Origin: Myxococcales bacterium
GTDB lineage: Bacteria > Myxococcota_A > Polyangia > Haliangiales > Haliangiaceae
Length of the DNA stretch: 64,000 bases
Assembly: GCA_028287135.1 (NCBI GenBank)
Contig: JAQBQE010000029.1
Coordinates: 54,488 to 118,487 of the forward strand
Direction: 5' to 3'
Shown: one piece after another, positions 34,498-44,822 of the stretch
How the letters are laid out: each line of letters starts with the position of its first letter
Numbering within the stretch: the first letter of the stretch is position 1
The notes under the pieces: generated by a model
Seen by the model: the letters and a program-made list of their open reading frames with translations, nothing else
The model's database searches: none
What the model was told of the DNA's origin: nothing
Position numbers and translations under genes: made by a program

Positions 34498-35259
34498 ATG
34501 TCGAATGTCCCGTGTGTTGATCTCAGCGTCGTCGTCCCCGCCTACAACGAGGCCCAGCGCCTCCCGCCGACCCTCGAGCGGCTCCACGCGTTCCTGTCGT
34601 CGCAGCCGCTGCGTTACGAGATCATCGTCGTCGACGACGGTTCGAAGGACGAGACCTGCGCGGTGGTCGAGCAGGCGATGACGCGGATCTCGCATCTCCG
34701 CCTGGTGCGGCAGATGCCGAACGCGGGCAAGGGTGCCGCGGTCCGGCGCGGGATGCTCGCGGCGACCGGTCAGATCCGGGTGATGTGCGACGCCGACTGC
34801 TCGATGCCGCCGGAACAGCTGCCGCGCCTGCTCGCCCCGATCATCGCGTGCAGGGCCGAGATCGCGATCGGCTCGCGGTACGCCGACGGCGCGAAGACCG
34901 ACGTCAAGCAGCCGGCGTATCGCGTCCTGTGGAGCCGGCTCTGCAACAAGGTGATCCAGCGCTCGCTGGTGCCGGGCATCCGCGATACGCAGTGCGGGTT
35001 CAAGGCGTTCACCGCGGAGGCCGCTCGCGACTTGTTCAAGCGTGCGACGATCAACGGCTGGGCGTTCGACCTCGAGATCCTCGCACTCGCCCTCCGCCGC
35101 GGCTTCGTCGTGGAAGAAGTCGGTGTCGAGTGGAAGGACGACAACCGCTCGCGGATCAATCCGCTCTCGGACATGTGGAAGGTGATCCGCGAGGCGCTCA
35201 CGATCCGCAAGAACCTCAAGAAGGGTCTCTACAACACGGCGCTTCCGAGCGCTGCCTAG
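34498..35259 (+). CDS. GT2 glycosyltransferase (polyprenyl/dolichyl-phosphate glycosyltransferase type)
   Basis: A 253-residue cytoplasmic GT2 enzyme from ATG 34498. LSVVVPAYNEAQRLPPTL and IIVVDDGSKDET bind the sugar nucleotide, CDADCS is the DxD-like metal motif, and GIRDTQCGFKAFT plus WAFDLEIL match ALG5/dolichyl-phosphate beta-glucosyltransferases. It transfers a hexose to a lipid phosphate carrier. Together with the GtrA protein upstream it may supply glucosyl-lipid for surface polysaccharide. Confidence 0.9.
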   Translation: MSNVPCVDLSVVVPAYNEAQRLPPTLERLHAFLSSQPLRYEIIVVDDGSKDETCAVVEQAMTRISHLRLVRQMPNAGKGAAVRRGMLAATGQIRVMCDADCSMPPEQLPRLLAPIIACRAEIAIGSRYADGAKTDVKQPAYRVLWSRLCNKVIQRSLVPGIRDTQCGFKAFTAEAARDLFKRATINGWAFDLEILALALRRGFVVEEVGVEWKDDNRSRINPLSDMWKVIREALTIRKNLKKGLYNTALPSAA

Positions 35260-35286
35260 CCGTGGTATCGATCGGTCGCTCGTTCG

Positions 35287-35640
<354 letters not shown>

Positions 35641-35667
35641 TCTTCGCCGAACGAGCCTTTTTTTCTT
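35641..35667 (+). terminator. Poly-U tract after rnpB
   Basis: A run of seven T (35658-35664) and a second TTT follow rnpB. A strong stem is not obvious, so this is only a possible terminator. Confidence 0.35.
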
Positions 35668-36066
35668 TCAGTTGTGCGTGAGCAGACCGACCACGTGGCG
35701 CGTGAGCTCTGCGGACGCATACGGCTTCTCGATCAACGACGCCCCGCGCGCGATCTGCGCCTCGCTGTCGCTGGTGTAGCCGGTCGCGACGAGCACCGGC
35801 ACGTCGGTGATCTCGCGCAGCCGGGTGAAGCACTCGGGCCCGCTCATCACGGGCATCCCCATGTCGAGGATCACGAGGCCGATCGATGCGGCGTGCACGC
35901 CGAACACGGTCAGCGCCTCGGCGCCGTTGCAGGCCTCGAGCACGGTGAATCCCTTGCGCTCGAGGATCCGCTTGGTGCCTGCCCGCACCATCGGTTCGTC
36001 ATCGACGACGAGCACGGTCGCCCGCACCGGACGCGGCTCGCTGGTCGACGGTGGAGCTGCGAGCAA
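35668..36066 (-). CDS. Single-domain response regulator (receiver)
   Basis: A 132-residue protein from TTG 36066 (a GTG downstream is also possible). It is a lone receiver: VLVVDDEP acid pair, ILDMGMPVMSG phospho-acceptor Asp, LVATGY Thr position, IEKPY Lys. No output domain is present, so it acts as a phospho-relay or protein-interaction switch. No histidine kinase is adjacent; the partner is unknown. It is divergent from the HD-like gene. Confidence 0.85.
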   Translation of the reverse strand: MLAAPPSTSEPRPVRATVLVVDDEPMVRAGTKRILERKGFTVLEACNGAEALTVFGVHAASIGLVILDMGMPVMSGPECFTRLREITDVPVLVATGYTSDSEAQIARGASLIEKPYASAELTRHVVGLLTHN

Positions 36067-36140
36067 GCGACGCGAGGTGGTGAAACGTCGCCTGTGGAGG
36101 CGGAACGCTTCGCGTGCGTGTTACCGTGATCGATGGGGCC

Positions 36141-37481
36141 ATGGAGCAGCGTTCACCGGTGCACGAGATCGTGAACGCGCTGTGGAAGGCGCTGCACGAC
36201 CTCGAGTCGACGGCGGAGACCCACGACATCGAGCGCTGGGGCTTCTCGATCCACGCCGCGCTGTCCGCGGCGGGTCGCGAGTTCCACAACCACGACCACG
36301 TGGTCGACCTGCTCCACGATGGAGACCCGCTCGAGGTGATCGCGGCGCTTTATCACGACGCGGTCTACATCCAGGTCGACCAGGGACCGCCGCGCTCGAT
36401 GCGGAACGAGATCGCTGGTGTGCTCCAGCAGGGAGCCGATGGCTGGCGCATCCTGCCCGAGGCCGCGGCTCCGGTGTCCGCCGATGTACTCGGCGTGTTC
36501 GGTCGCCAGGTCGGCGAGATCGTGACGCCGACGACCGGGCTCAACGAGTTCGCGTCGGCACTGGTGTCCGCGCTGCAGTTGCAGGACGCACTCGATCGCG
36601 AGCAACGGATCGCCGTGGCCGCGTGCATCGAGCTGACCATTCCGTTCCGCACGGATCCGGTGAATGCGCTCGCCAGCCGGCTCCAGGCACTCGGGATCCC
36701 TGCGTCGCGTCACGAGGACATGGTGCGGCGCGCGGTGCGGGTCGGAAATCGCGACGTCGAGAACTTCTCGAACAACGACGCAGCACAGTTCCTCGACAAC
36801 ACGTGGAAGCTGCTGCCCGAGAGCAATCCCGAGCTCCACGCGCCGATGGTCTACACGGTCCGCGACTATCGCAAGGCACTGCTCAAGATGGAGGGCTTCC
36901 TGGCGTGGTTGCCGGCGGAGCGCGTGTTCCATCGCTGGGGCGATGAGCCGCGGGCCGAGGTGCACGCGCGCCGCGTCGCTCGCACGACCGGCAATCTGAA
37001 GCTCGCCGTGCGCTACCTGCGCGCGAAGCTCTACTCGATCAGCCTGGTCGAGGCGATCGCGGAGACCACCGGCGGCGACGTCCCGCTCGATTACTTCATG
37101 GGCGGGCTCAAGTCGACGCAGCTCGCGCGCCCGACCGCAGGTCCGGTGAAGCGAATCGAGCAGTTCCTCCCGCAGCTCGCGCACGCACCGGATCTCGATG
37201 CGTCGCTGCACCGTCTGCTCGCCGAGGGGCGAGCGTCGGAGTCGAGCTTCGATACCGGACCGTCTCCCCTCGGTGCGTTCCTCCACGCGACGGTGGGCGA
37301 GAGCGCCGTCATGAAGGGCGTCGAGCACGCGAAGAAGTGGTGGGCCGGCGGGATGGACGCCGCGGACTTCCTCGCAGCTCAGCCAGCGCGGCCGGTCGCG
37401 GCGATCGCGCGGGCTGCCGGAAACATCATCGATACGCGGCGCGATCGGTTGTTCGCGCTCGCCGAACGCCTCGAGCGTTAG
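36141..37481 (+). CDS. HD-like predicted metal-dependent protein, function unknown
   Basis: A 446-residue protein; ATG 36141 is chosen, GTG 36114 is also in frame. The N-terminal domain has EFHNHDHVVDLL and AALYHDAVY, the His/Asp pattern of the HD-like metal-dependent hydrolases (His...HD...HD). The C-terminal half (FHRWGDEPRAEVHAR, YLRAKLYSISLVEAIAETTGG) is helical and I cannot assign it. A phosphohydrolase role is plausible. Its stop overlaps the zinc-ribbon gene's stop (37478-37481). Confidence 0.65.
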   Translation: MEQRSPVHEIVNALWKALHDLESTAETHDIERWGFSIHAALSAAGREFHNHDHVVDLLHDGDPLEVIAALYHDAVYIQVDQGPPRSMRNEIAGVLQQGADGWRILPEAAAPVSADVLGVFGRQVGEIVTPTTGLNEFASALVSALQLQDALDREQRIAVAACIELTIPFRTDPVNALASRLQALGIPASRHEDMVRRAVRVGNRDVENFSNNDAAQFLDNTWKLLPESNPELHAPMVYTVRDYRKALLKMEGFLAWLPAERVFHRWGDEPRAEVHARRVARTTGNLKLAVRYLRAKLYSISLVEAIAETTGGDVPLDYFMGGLKSTQLARPTAGPVKRIEQFLPQLAHAPDLDASLHRLLAEGRASESSFDTGPSPLGAFLHATVGESAVMKGVEHAKKWWAGGMDAADFLAAQPARPVAAIARAAGNIIDTRRDRLFALAERLER

Positions 37482-38239
37482 GCCTTCGATTCTTCAGCAG
37501 CCGGGGCTGCAGCCGCGGCGGGTGCGGCGGGCTCGAGCAGCTCCTTGCGATACACGAGGCGGCCGCAGCGCGGGCAGGTCTCGATGCTCTCCATCCGGGC
37601 AAGGATGTTGTTGAGCTGAGGCGGCAGCGCCATGTGGCAGCCCTGGCAGACGCCTTTGACGACGGGGGCGACCGCGTAGCCGCGCTTCGCCGCGAGCGTG
37701 TCGTAGATCTTGAGCCACTGCTTGTCGACCTGGGCGCGCGCCGCATCGCGCGTCGTGATCGCCTCGGCCAGTGCAGCGCGGATCGCGCCGAGCTGTTCGG
37801 ACTGGGCATCCTCGCTGGAGGTCAGCTCGGTGCGAACGCCCTCTACGTCCTTGTCGCGGCTCTGGAGCTGGACGGTCGAGGTCGCCGAGACCTCGCTGAC
37901 CTTCTTGAGCTCGGCCTCGCGGTCGGTGATCGACTTGCGCTTGTTCTCGACCTCGCGGCTCGCGGCTCCGAACTCCTTGCTGTTCTTGGAGGCCTGGAGC
38001 TTGGCCTGCGCGGCCTTGAGCAACTCGCGCTCGCGGTCGATCAGCTCCTGCTGCGTCTTCCGCCAGGCGTCGGTCTCGGCGAGCTTCGCGCGCTCGGCGT
38101 CGAGCATGGTCTGGAGCTTCGCGAGATCCCGGCGGAGTGGGTCGAGCTTGGCCGGGAGCTGTGTCGCCGCGGTCTCGAGCTCGCGGACTTTTACGTCCGA
38201 CTGCTGGAGCTGGAGAAGGAAGACAAGCTGATCGCGCAA
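37478..38239 (-). CDS. Coiled-coil protein with C-terminal C4 zinc ribbon (DUF164 family)
   Basis: A 253-residue protein from TTG 38239, with AAAGG upstream. The first ~180 residues are a long heptad-rich helix hairpin. The C-terminal CQGC...CPRC pair makes a zinc ribbon, as in the C4-type zinc ribbon family related to CT398/FlgZ-like proteins. A tail of Ala/Pro follows. Family members are proposed to have chaperone or scaffold roles; the function is not known here. Confidence 0.85.
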   Translation of the reverse strand: MRDQLVFLLQLQQSDVKVRELETAATQLPAKLDPLRRDLAKLQTMLDAERAKLAETDAWRKTQQELIDRERELLKAAQAKLQASKNSKEFGAASREVENKRKSITDREAELKKVSEVSATSTVQLQSRDKDVEGVRTELTSSEDAQSEQLGAIRAALAEAITTRDAARAQVDKQWLKIYDTLAAKRGYAVAPVVKGVCQGCHMALPPQLNNILARMESIETCPRCGRLVYRKELLEPAAPAAAAAPAAEESKA

Positions 38240-38308
38240 GGTGAAGCCTTTCGTAGGAGTCGTCGTTTGCCCCCGTGAGCGGAGCGAGCGGAGTTTAGAT
38301 TATCAGTG

Positions 38309-38382
38309 TGGGCCCACCTGGATTTGAACCAGGGACCCACCGGTTATGAGCCGGCCGCTCTAACCGTCTGAGCTATGGGCCC
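38309..38382 (-). tRNA. tRNA with CAU anticodon (elongator Met or lysidine Ile2)
   Basis: The minus strand folds as a tRNA: acceptor GGGCCCA/TGGGCCC, D-arm AGCTCAG...GAGC, anticodon stem-loop with CTCATAA, and T-loop GGTTCAAATCC. CCA is not encoded. Anticodon CAU fits elongator tRNA-Met or the lysidine-modified tRNA-Ile2; C4-G69 and C5-G68 pairs are compatible with Ile2, so identity stays open. Confidence 0.95.
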
Positions 38383-38519
38383 GCGACCGAGGGTGCCAAC
38401 TGCTGTGGAACACCGCACGGACAGCGAGGCGCACACTACCAGGTTGCCAGGAAACGACAACAGCCGGCGCCAAGTTGCCCGGTGCCTCCGGACCGCCGGG
38501 GGCTATACTCAGATTCGAT

Positions 38520-39218
38520 ATGAGCCTTGGCAACGTCGCACGGGTGGTTGCAGTGCTGGCTGCATGTGTCGCAGCGGCTGGTTCGGCAACCTCGGACTCC
38601 AACAAGAATGCAGGTGGTCCACCGCCGCAGGTCGCGGCGAACCAGCCGCCGCCACCGCAGCAGATGGAGCCCGCCGCGGCCATCGGCCTGTGGCGCTCGA
38701 CGTTCGGTGCGGTGCGCATCGAGGCCGACAACAGCAAGGGCGGCCTGCAGTCGGGCGCGGTCCAGGGCGTCTGGGTCTACCAGCGTCAAGGTCAGGAGGT
38801 GATCGGCTACTTCTCCGGCAACCTCCGCGGCAACGTCCTGCAGTTCCGCTGGCAGGAGCCGAACAATCCACCGCTCACCGGCGAGGGCTACCTCGTGTTC
38901 GATCCGCAGGGTCGTCAGTACTCGGGCCGGTGGTGGAGCGATCGCCGTGATCGCGTCGGCGACTGGAACGGATGGCGCAACGCACCGACGCAGACCACGT
39001 ACGGCGCGCAGCAACCGTACGGCGGGCAGGGCTACGCAGATCCCGGTGCGCGTCAGCCGTCGCCGTACGAGCAGCCGCGTCCACCGTCGCCGTACGGTCA
39101 GCCGCAGCAGCCGCAGCCGTACGGTCAACCGCAGCAGCCGCCGTCGCCGTATGGCCAGCCATCGCCGTATCCGCAGCAGCCATCGCAGCCGCCTCCGCCG
39201 CCGCGCGGCTATTACTGA
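38520..39218 (+). CDS. Exported protein with Pro/Gln/Tyr-rich tail
   Basis: A 232-residue protein from ATG 38520. A signal-like N-terminus (VVAVLAACVAAAGS) precedes a Pro/Gln linker. Residues 55-155 form a compact domain rich in Trp (GLWRSTFG, GVWVYQRQGQEVIGYFSG, YSGRWWSDRRDRVGDWNG) that looks like a lipocalin- or beta-sandwich fold. The last ~70 residues are SPYGQP-type repeats of low complexity. No family is recognised; it is probably in the periplasm or outer surface. Confidence 0.75.
   Translation: MSLGNVARVVAVLAACVAAAGSATSDSNKNAGGPPPQVAANQPPPPQQMEPAAAIGLWRSTFGAVRIEADNSKGGLQSGAVQGVWVYQRQGQEVIGYFSGNLRGNVLQFRWQEPNNPPLTGEGYLVFDPQGRQYSGRWWSDRRDRVGDWNGWRNAPTQTTYGAQQPYGGQGYADPGARQPSPYEQPRPPSPYGQPQQPQPYGQPQQPPSPYGQPSPYPQQPSQPPPPPRGYY
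39050..39210 (+). repeat. Coding low-complexity SPYGQP repeats
   Basis: Repeats of Ser-Pro-Tyr-Gly-Gln-Pro and Gln-Gln-Pro units within the C-terminus of the preceding gene. They are imperfect and in frame. Confidence 0.75.
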
Positions 39219-39349
39219 GGCTCGGAGCCCGGAGATCGGAGCCGCCAAGACTCCAAGACGCCAACCAGAAGGTGATCTTCTTTCGGTTCGCGACCGTGGT
39301 CTGCTCTGGCACTCGTGCGCTGCTGATCGCGCGCTGCTCTGTGCGACGA

Positions 39350-40234
39350 TCAGCGCGGGCGCGCCGACAGCTTCGCGAGGTCGAGCTCGCCGTCGTAGAC
39401 GTGGACCGCGGGGCCGTACATCTTCACGTTCGACAGCTCGGGCATCACGCGGATCTTCAGCGCGCCACCGGGCAGGTTGACCTTGACCGCGGGACCTTCC
39501 TCGCAGCGACCGGTGAGGATCGCAGCGACCACCGTTGCGCACGCGCCGGTCCCACACGCGAGTGTCAGGCCCGCGCCGCGTTCCCACACGACGAGATCGA
39601 TCTCGAGCGGGCTCTTCACGAACGCGAACTCGGCATTCGTGCGCTGCGGGAAGTAGGCGTGACGCTCGATCGCGGGACCCACGGTCTCCGCGAGGTGACG
39701 GGCTTCCTCGGCGGAGCTCACGAACGTGATCGCGTGCGGGTTGCCCATCGAGACGCACGTGATCGTGCGCGTCGGCTGACCCGGGACATCGATCGGCTGA
39801 TCGATGCAGCGCTCGCCGAGCGGACCGACCATCGGGATCTCGCTGCGGAGCAGGCGAGGGGCGCCCATCGAGACCGTGACGTGACCATCGTCGCCGACCT
39901 CGCACACCAGGCGCCCGGCACCGGTGTCGATCGCCATCTGGTCCTTGGCGATGCCACCGCGATCGCGGAGCTCCTTGACCACGCAGCGCAGACCGTTGCC
40001 GCACATCTCGGCTTCGCTGCCATCGCTGTTGAGCACGCGCATTCGTGCGTCGTCCCCGGCGACGAGCGAGGGCAGCACCGCGAGGACACCATCGGCGCCG
40101 ACCCCGAACTGACGATCGCACAGTGCGATCACGGTCGAGGGATCCTGGACCTTCGCGGCGTCGGCGGCCGAGACCGAGCGCAGGTCGACGACGAGGAAGT
40201 CGTTACCGAGACCGTGATACTTGGCGAAGCGCAT
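39350..40234 (-). CDS. dapF: Diaminopimelate epimerase
   Basis: A 294-residue enzyme of usual length from ATG 40234. It has MRFAKYHGLGNDFLVVD at the start and two catalytic Cys motifs, EMCGNGLRCV and ACGTGACATV. It interconverts LL- and meso-diaminopimelate for lysine and peptidoglycan synthesis. It lies 123 bases after secG and may end the glycolysis-secG transcription unit or have its own promoter. Confidence 0.95.
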   Translation of the reverse strand: MRFAKYHGLGNDFLVVDLRSVSAADAAKVQDPSTVIALCDRQFGVGADGVLAVLPSLVAGDDARMRVLNSDGSEAEMCGNGLRCVVKELRDRGGIAKDQMAIDTGAGRLVCEVGDDGHVTVSMGAPRLLRSEIPMVGPLGERCIDQPIDVPGQPTRTITCVSMGNPHAITFVSSAEEARHLAETVGPAIERHAYFPQRTNAEFAFVKSPLEIDLVVWERGAGLTLACGTGACATVVAAILTGRCEEGPAVKVNLPGGALKIRVMPELSNVKMYGPAVHVYDGELDLAKLSARPR

Positions 40235-40357
40235 GACCCGACCCTACCACTCGATCTGCGTACGATCCGTGGTGCGGTAGCTCGCGGGCGGGAGGCCAGC
40301 GTGAGCCGTCGATCGACGGGAGCACTACGTGGGCGCCCGCTCGCGTCGCCTACTCGA

Positions 40358-41110
40358 TCACTTCGGTGCGTTGGGCGAGGAGCTGTTCGGAGCGGGCGGC
40401 GTGGCGGCCGGCGGCTGCTCGGCGGGCTTCGTCGTGTCGGCCGGCTTGGTCTCCGTCGCGGGAGGCGTCAGCGGGCGATCTTCCTTGGTCGTCGAGTCGG
40501 CGCCGGGCTTGCTGACCGGCGGGATCCGCGAGTCGGCCGGGCGCTTCGCATCGGCGGGAGCCGGCGACATGCCGGCCGGCGTCGCCGGGTTTGCCGAAGC
40601 TGGAGATCGACCGTCCGTGGCGCCCGCGGGCACCGGCGTCTCGGCCGGGGTGACCGCAGAGCCCGACTGTCCGCCACCCGGGTTGCCGGGCAGATCGCCC
40701 GCGGAACCGGTGGTGGTGCCCGGAACCTCGGGCGTCATCATCATCGACGGACCCGCAGACCCTGCAGAGCCGTCCGACGATCCCGATCCAGCGCCCTCGA
40801 GGGCCTTGGCCTTCGCAGACTCCTTGTCGGCCGCGAGCTTCGCCTGCGACTCGCCGAACTTCTCGAGTGCATCGGCCGAGTTGTGGCTCGCGATGAACGC
40901 GAGGACCATCGACGTGATCATGAAGATCGTCGCGGCGCCCGCGGTGAGCTTGCGCAGGAACGTCGACGCGCCGGAGCCGCCGAACACCGTGGCAGCGTTG
41001 CCACCACCGAAGGCTGCACCCATGCCGCCGCTCTTGCCGCTCTGCAGGAGCACCGTGAGCATGAGGAACAAGCACACGATGACGTGCAAAACGGTGATCA
41101 GCGTCGACAT
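40358..41110 (-). CDS. secG: Protein translocase subunit SecG with long C-terminal extension
   Basis: A 250-residue protein. The first ~80 residues are a SecG: helix (LITVLHVIVCLFLMLTVLLQ), GKSGGMGAAFGGG loop, and second helix (ATIFMITSMVLAFIASH). Usual SecG is 75-120 residues; here about 165 residues of Pro/Ala/Ser/Thr-rich low complexity follow, probably in the periplasm or cytoplasm depending on topology. It is 42 bases after tpiA. Confidence 0.92.
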   Translation of the reverse strand: MSTLITVLHVIVCLFLMLTVLLQSGKSGGMGAAFGGGNAATVFGGSGASTFLRKLTAGAATIFMITSMVLAFIASHNSADALEKFGESQAKLAADKESAKAKALEGAGSGSSDGSAGSAGPSMMMTPEVPGTTTGSAGDLPGNPGGGQSGSAVTPAETPVPAGATDGRSPASANPATPAGMSPAPADAKRPADSRIPPVSKPGADSTTKEDRPLTPPATETKPADTTKPAEQPPAATPPAPNSSSPNAPK

Positions 41111-41152
41111 ACGGACCTAGCTTCTAGCCCAACGGCTGATGCGGTGCAAGCG

Positions 41153-41917
<765 letters not shown>

Positions 41918-41952
41918 CGCCGGATGTCGTAACACGCGCACGTTCCCGCGTG

Positions 41953-44790
41953 TCAGTCCGTGGTCCAGCTCAGGCGGAACTCACACCGCGCACCGCCGGT
42001 CATCACGCACGCGGTGTGCGTCGCTCCGACCGCGCTGGCACCGGTGAGCTCGACGATCCGCTCGAGCTCCGACGCGATCAGAGCGCAGACCTCGGTCGAT
42101 CCGGAATACCCGTCGAGCGCGATGTCCGCACTCCCGTGATCGACAGAGACCTCGACCGGGCTCCACGAGTGATAGCGATCCCAGAACGACGGGAGTGCAG
42201 CGAGCACGGTCTCGGCCGACAGCGTGGTCGGATCGGCGCCGAACAGGTGCGTGAACGTCGCGCTCATCGTGCCGCGACCGACCTTGCGCGGCACGAGCTG
42301 GCTCGGGACCTTGGTGCGAGCGAGCTCGAGCGCGACGACGAGCTCGGCCAGCTCGACCCAGGCGAGCGGAGCGAGCGTCGGTGCGAGGACGTTCGCGAGC
42401 GACGGGTTGTCGTTGATGAGCTTTGCGATCCCGGACTCGCCGAGGTGATGCTGGAGGAGCTTCGAGAGGACGCGGAGGTGTGCGGCGCGGACGAGGCCCG
42501 TGATCGGGTGCTGTCCCGAGACCGGTCGGGTCCGCGGGGCATCCGGCACCGCGATGCCCGCCGTTGGAGCGAACAGCGCCTGCGCCGCGCTGACCGGATC
42601 GGAGATCTCCTCGACCCGGACCGGCGCGGGCAGCTCGTCGGCGGGCAGCCGCTCGAGGGCACGGCCCAGCGCGATCGCGAACGTCGACGCGGACGCCCAG
42701 CGCTTCCGCGCATTTGGCGACAGCGCCTTGGCGATCACCGCGTCGACGGCCTCTGACAGGGTCGAGCGCAGCTGCGACGGAGGAACCAGCGGATCGTTGA
42801 GCTGGCGCTGCACGACCTGCGGCGCCGGTCCGGAACCGAACGGCGGGCGTCCCGTCAGCATGCAGTACACGGTGGCCGCGAGCCCGTAGACATCCGTCGT
42901 CGGACCATCCGAGGCCTCGAGGAACGATTCGGGCGCGGCGAAGCCCGGCGTTCCCGCTGCATCGCGCGCATCGCCCGCGCGAACGGCGACGCCCACGTCG
43001 ACGAGCACCGCGCGATCACGCTCGCGATCGAGCAGGATGTTCGCCGGCTTGACGTCGCGGTGGATCAGGCCGAGGTGGTGCATCGCATCGAGCGCATCCC
43101 CGATCTCCATCGTGATCTGCGCGACCGCGGCGGTCGGGAACCACTCCTTGCGCTCGAGCGTCTGGCGGACGACCTCGGAGAGCGGCTGCCCTTCGACGAG
43201 CTCCATCACGAAGTAGACGTTCTGCGCGTACTCGCCGAGCGAGTAGACCTGGACGAGGTTCGGGTGGTGCAGCGATGCGAGGATGCCGGCCTCGGCGCGG
43301 AACCTCGACACCAGATCGCGATCGGACGCGAGGTCGGAGCGCAGCACCTTGATCGCGACCGCCCGGCCGAGGCCAAGATCCTCGCCCCGATAAACGACAC
43401 CCATCGCACCGCGCGACAGCTCGTGCGTGACGCGGTACGTGCCGCCGACGATCGTCCCGGCCGAGAGCGTTCCGCTGTCCGCTCCTGGATCGGTGTCGGT
43501 CGTGCGCTCGTCGGGGGCGATGATCCGGACGTCGCTCGGTGGCGAGGTCCGCAGCGCCGCGTAGCAGCGGGCGAGGGCGGACTCACCACTGCGCTCACCG
43601 CCGGCGACCTCGGTCGCGACCGCGCGCACGGTGATCGAGACCTCGGTGGTCTCGTCGACCTTGATCGGCTCGTTCTCGAGCTTGTAGAGGATCTTGCGGA
43701 CGACGAGCGTCGCCTGATCGTCGTTGGCGCCGACCAGCAACACCGCGAGCTCGTCGCCGCCGAGCCGCCCGATCGGATCGTTGCCCCGCACGTTGGCGCG
43801 GATCTTCGCGGTGACCTGCGCGAGCACCTCGTCGCCGGCCTTGTGGCTGTGCTGGAGGTTGATCCGGCGCATCCCGACGACGTCGAAGATCACGAGCGTC
43901 AGCTTCTCGCTGCGACGCGACGCGGATGCGATCTCGTGAGCGATCGTCTGCTCGAACGCACCACGCGTCATCGCCCCGGTCAGCGCGTCGTGCAGGCTGG
44001 TCGCCATCAGGCGCTCGCCCTCGGCAACGATCCGGCGATGGCTCGACAGCCACGACAGCTCGCGGGTCAGGCGCGCAGCGATCGCCTTGAGGTCGGTGCG
44101 CTCGGCGGCCGAGAACCGCCGACCCGAATCGGCAACGATCGCCACGAGGCCGGCGACCTCGGTCGGCCCGGAGCGCAGCGCATCGGCGATCACCGAGCGC
44201 GGGTTCGCACCGCCGATGATCACCGTGCCCGATGCGGCGGCTGCGATCCGTGCCGCGTTCGCCATCTGCGTGCGGTAGACGTCACTTGGATACGTGCGCG
44301 CGGAGGTCGGCAGCATCTGGCTGCCGTCGCGCCACCACACGATGCAGTCGTTCGCGGTGAAGCCCTCGGCGACGGCAAGCAGGGTCTCGGTCGCGCTGCC
44401 GGTCAGATCAACGAGCGACGTCGCGATCAGGCCGCGGGCGCGCGCGAGGTCGAAGTCCGGTGAGATCGGATCGGTGTGGGCGACCGCGGCGACCGCCTCG
44501 ACCGACAGCGGCATCAGCAGCACGCCCGAGGCACCTGCCTGCGCGGCAGCGCCGGCGACGCGCGCGGGATTGCTGCCATCGCCGATGATCCAGCGCGGCG
44601 GACCATCGACCGGGGACGGGCCGAGATCGGCGGCGACGAGCGGTGCGATCAGGACCGCAGCGCACCCGGTCGCGTCGGGATCGTTCACCGTGATCGATTG
44701 CAGCGCGACGTTCGCCCGGTCGGCGAGCGGCGTCAGCTCCGCCAGCAGTCGACCCGATGGGTCGAAGACTGCAAGCCGCTTCCCTGCCAT
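41953..44790 (-). CDS. GGDEF domain fused to Ser/Thr protein kinase (GAF/REC-like input, C-terminal myxobacterial-type domain)
   Basis: A 945-residue protein. Residues 1-110 look like a receiver-like alpha/beta fold; about 130-240 GAF-like; 250-425 GGDEF domain with FDVVGMRRINLQ, HKAGD and LGGDEL (344-348), so the main metal, nucleotide and catalytic residues are kept. Residues 448-715 are a Hanks-type kinase: GAMGVVYRG P-loop, K481 in VAIKV, HRDVKPAN (577-584), VDVG in place of DFG, GTPGFAAPE. The C-terminal ~200 residues resemble DUF2378 myxobacterial paralogues (tentative). It sits between pgk and tpiA on the same strand, so signalling is co-located with glycolysis genes. Confidence 0.88.
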   Translation of the reverse strand: MAGKRLAVFDPSGRLLAELTPLADRANVALQSITVNDPDATGCAAVLIAPLVAADLGPSPVDGPPRWIIGDGSNPARVAGAAAQAGASGVLLMPLSVEAVAAVAHTDPISPDFDLARARGLIATSLVDLTGSATETLLAVAEGFTANDCIVWWRDGSQMLPTSARTYPSDVYRTQMANAARIAAAASGTVIIGGANPRSVIADALRSGPTEVAGLVAIVADSGRRFSAAERTDLKAIAARLTRELSWLSSHRRIVAEGERLMATSLHDALTGAMTRGAFEQTIAHEIASASRRSEKLTLVIFDVVGMRRINLQHSHKAGDEVLAQVTAKIRANVRGNDPIGRLGGDELAVLLVGANDDQATLVVRKILYKLENEPIKVDETTEVSITVRAVATEVAGGERSGESALARCYAALRTSPPSDVRIIAPDERTTDTDPGADSGTLSAGTIVGGTYRVTHELSRGAMGVVYRGEDLGLGRAVAIKVLRSDLASDRDLVSRFRAEAGILASLHHPNLVQVYSLGEYAQNVYFVMELVEGQPLSEVVRQTLERKEWFPTAAVAQITMEIGDALDAMHHLGLIHRDVKPANILLDRERDRAVLVDVGVAVRAGDARDAAGTPGFAAPESFLEASDGPTTDVYGLAATVYCMLTGRPPFGSGPAPQVVQRQLNDPLVPPSQLRSTLSEAVDAVIAKALSPNARKRWASASTFAIALGRALERLPADELPAPVRVEEISDPVSAAQALFAPTAGIAVPDAPRTRPVSGQHPITGLVRAAHLRVLSKLLQHHLGESGIAKLINDNPSLANVLAPTLAPLAWVELAELVVALELARTKVPSQLVPRKVGRGTMSATFTHLFGADPTTLSAETVLAALPSFWDRYHSWSPVEVSVDHGSADIALDGYSGSTEVCALIASELERIVELTGASAVGATHTACVMTGGARCEFRLSWTTD

Positions 44791-44822
44791 CGCGCCATCT
44801 TACGACGGCGCAGGAGCCGCGG

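Noticed and set aside
39050..39210. Repeat array that might suggest CRISPR or a tandem repeat
   Set aside because: The repeats are imperfect, in frame and encode a Pro/Gln-rich protein tail; there are no unique spacers.
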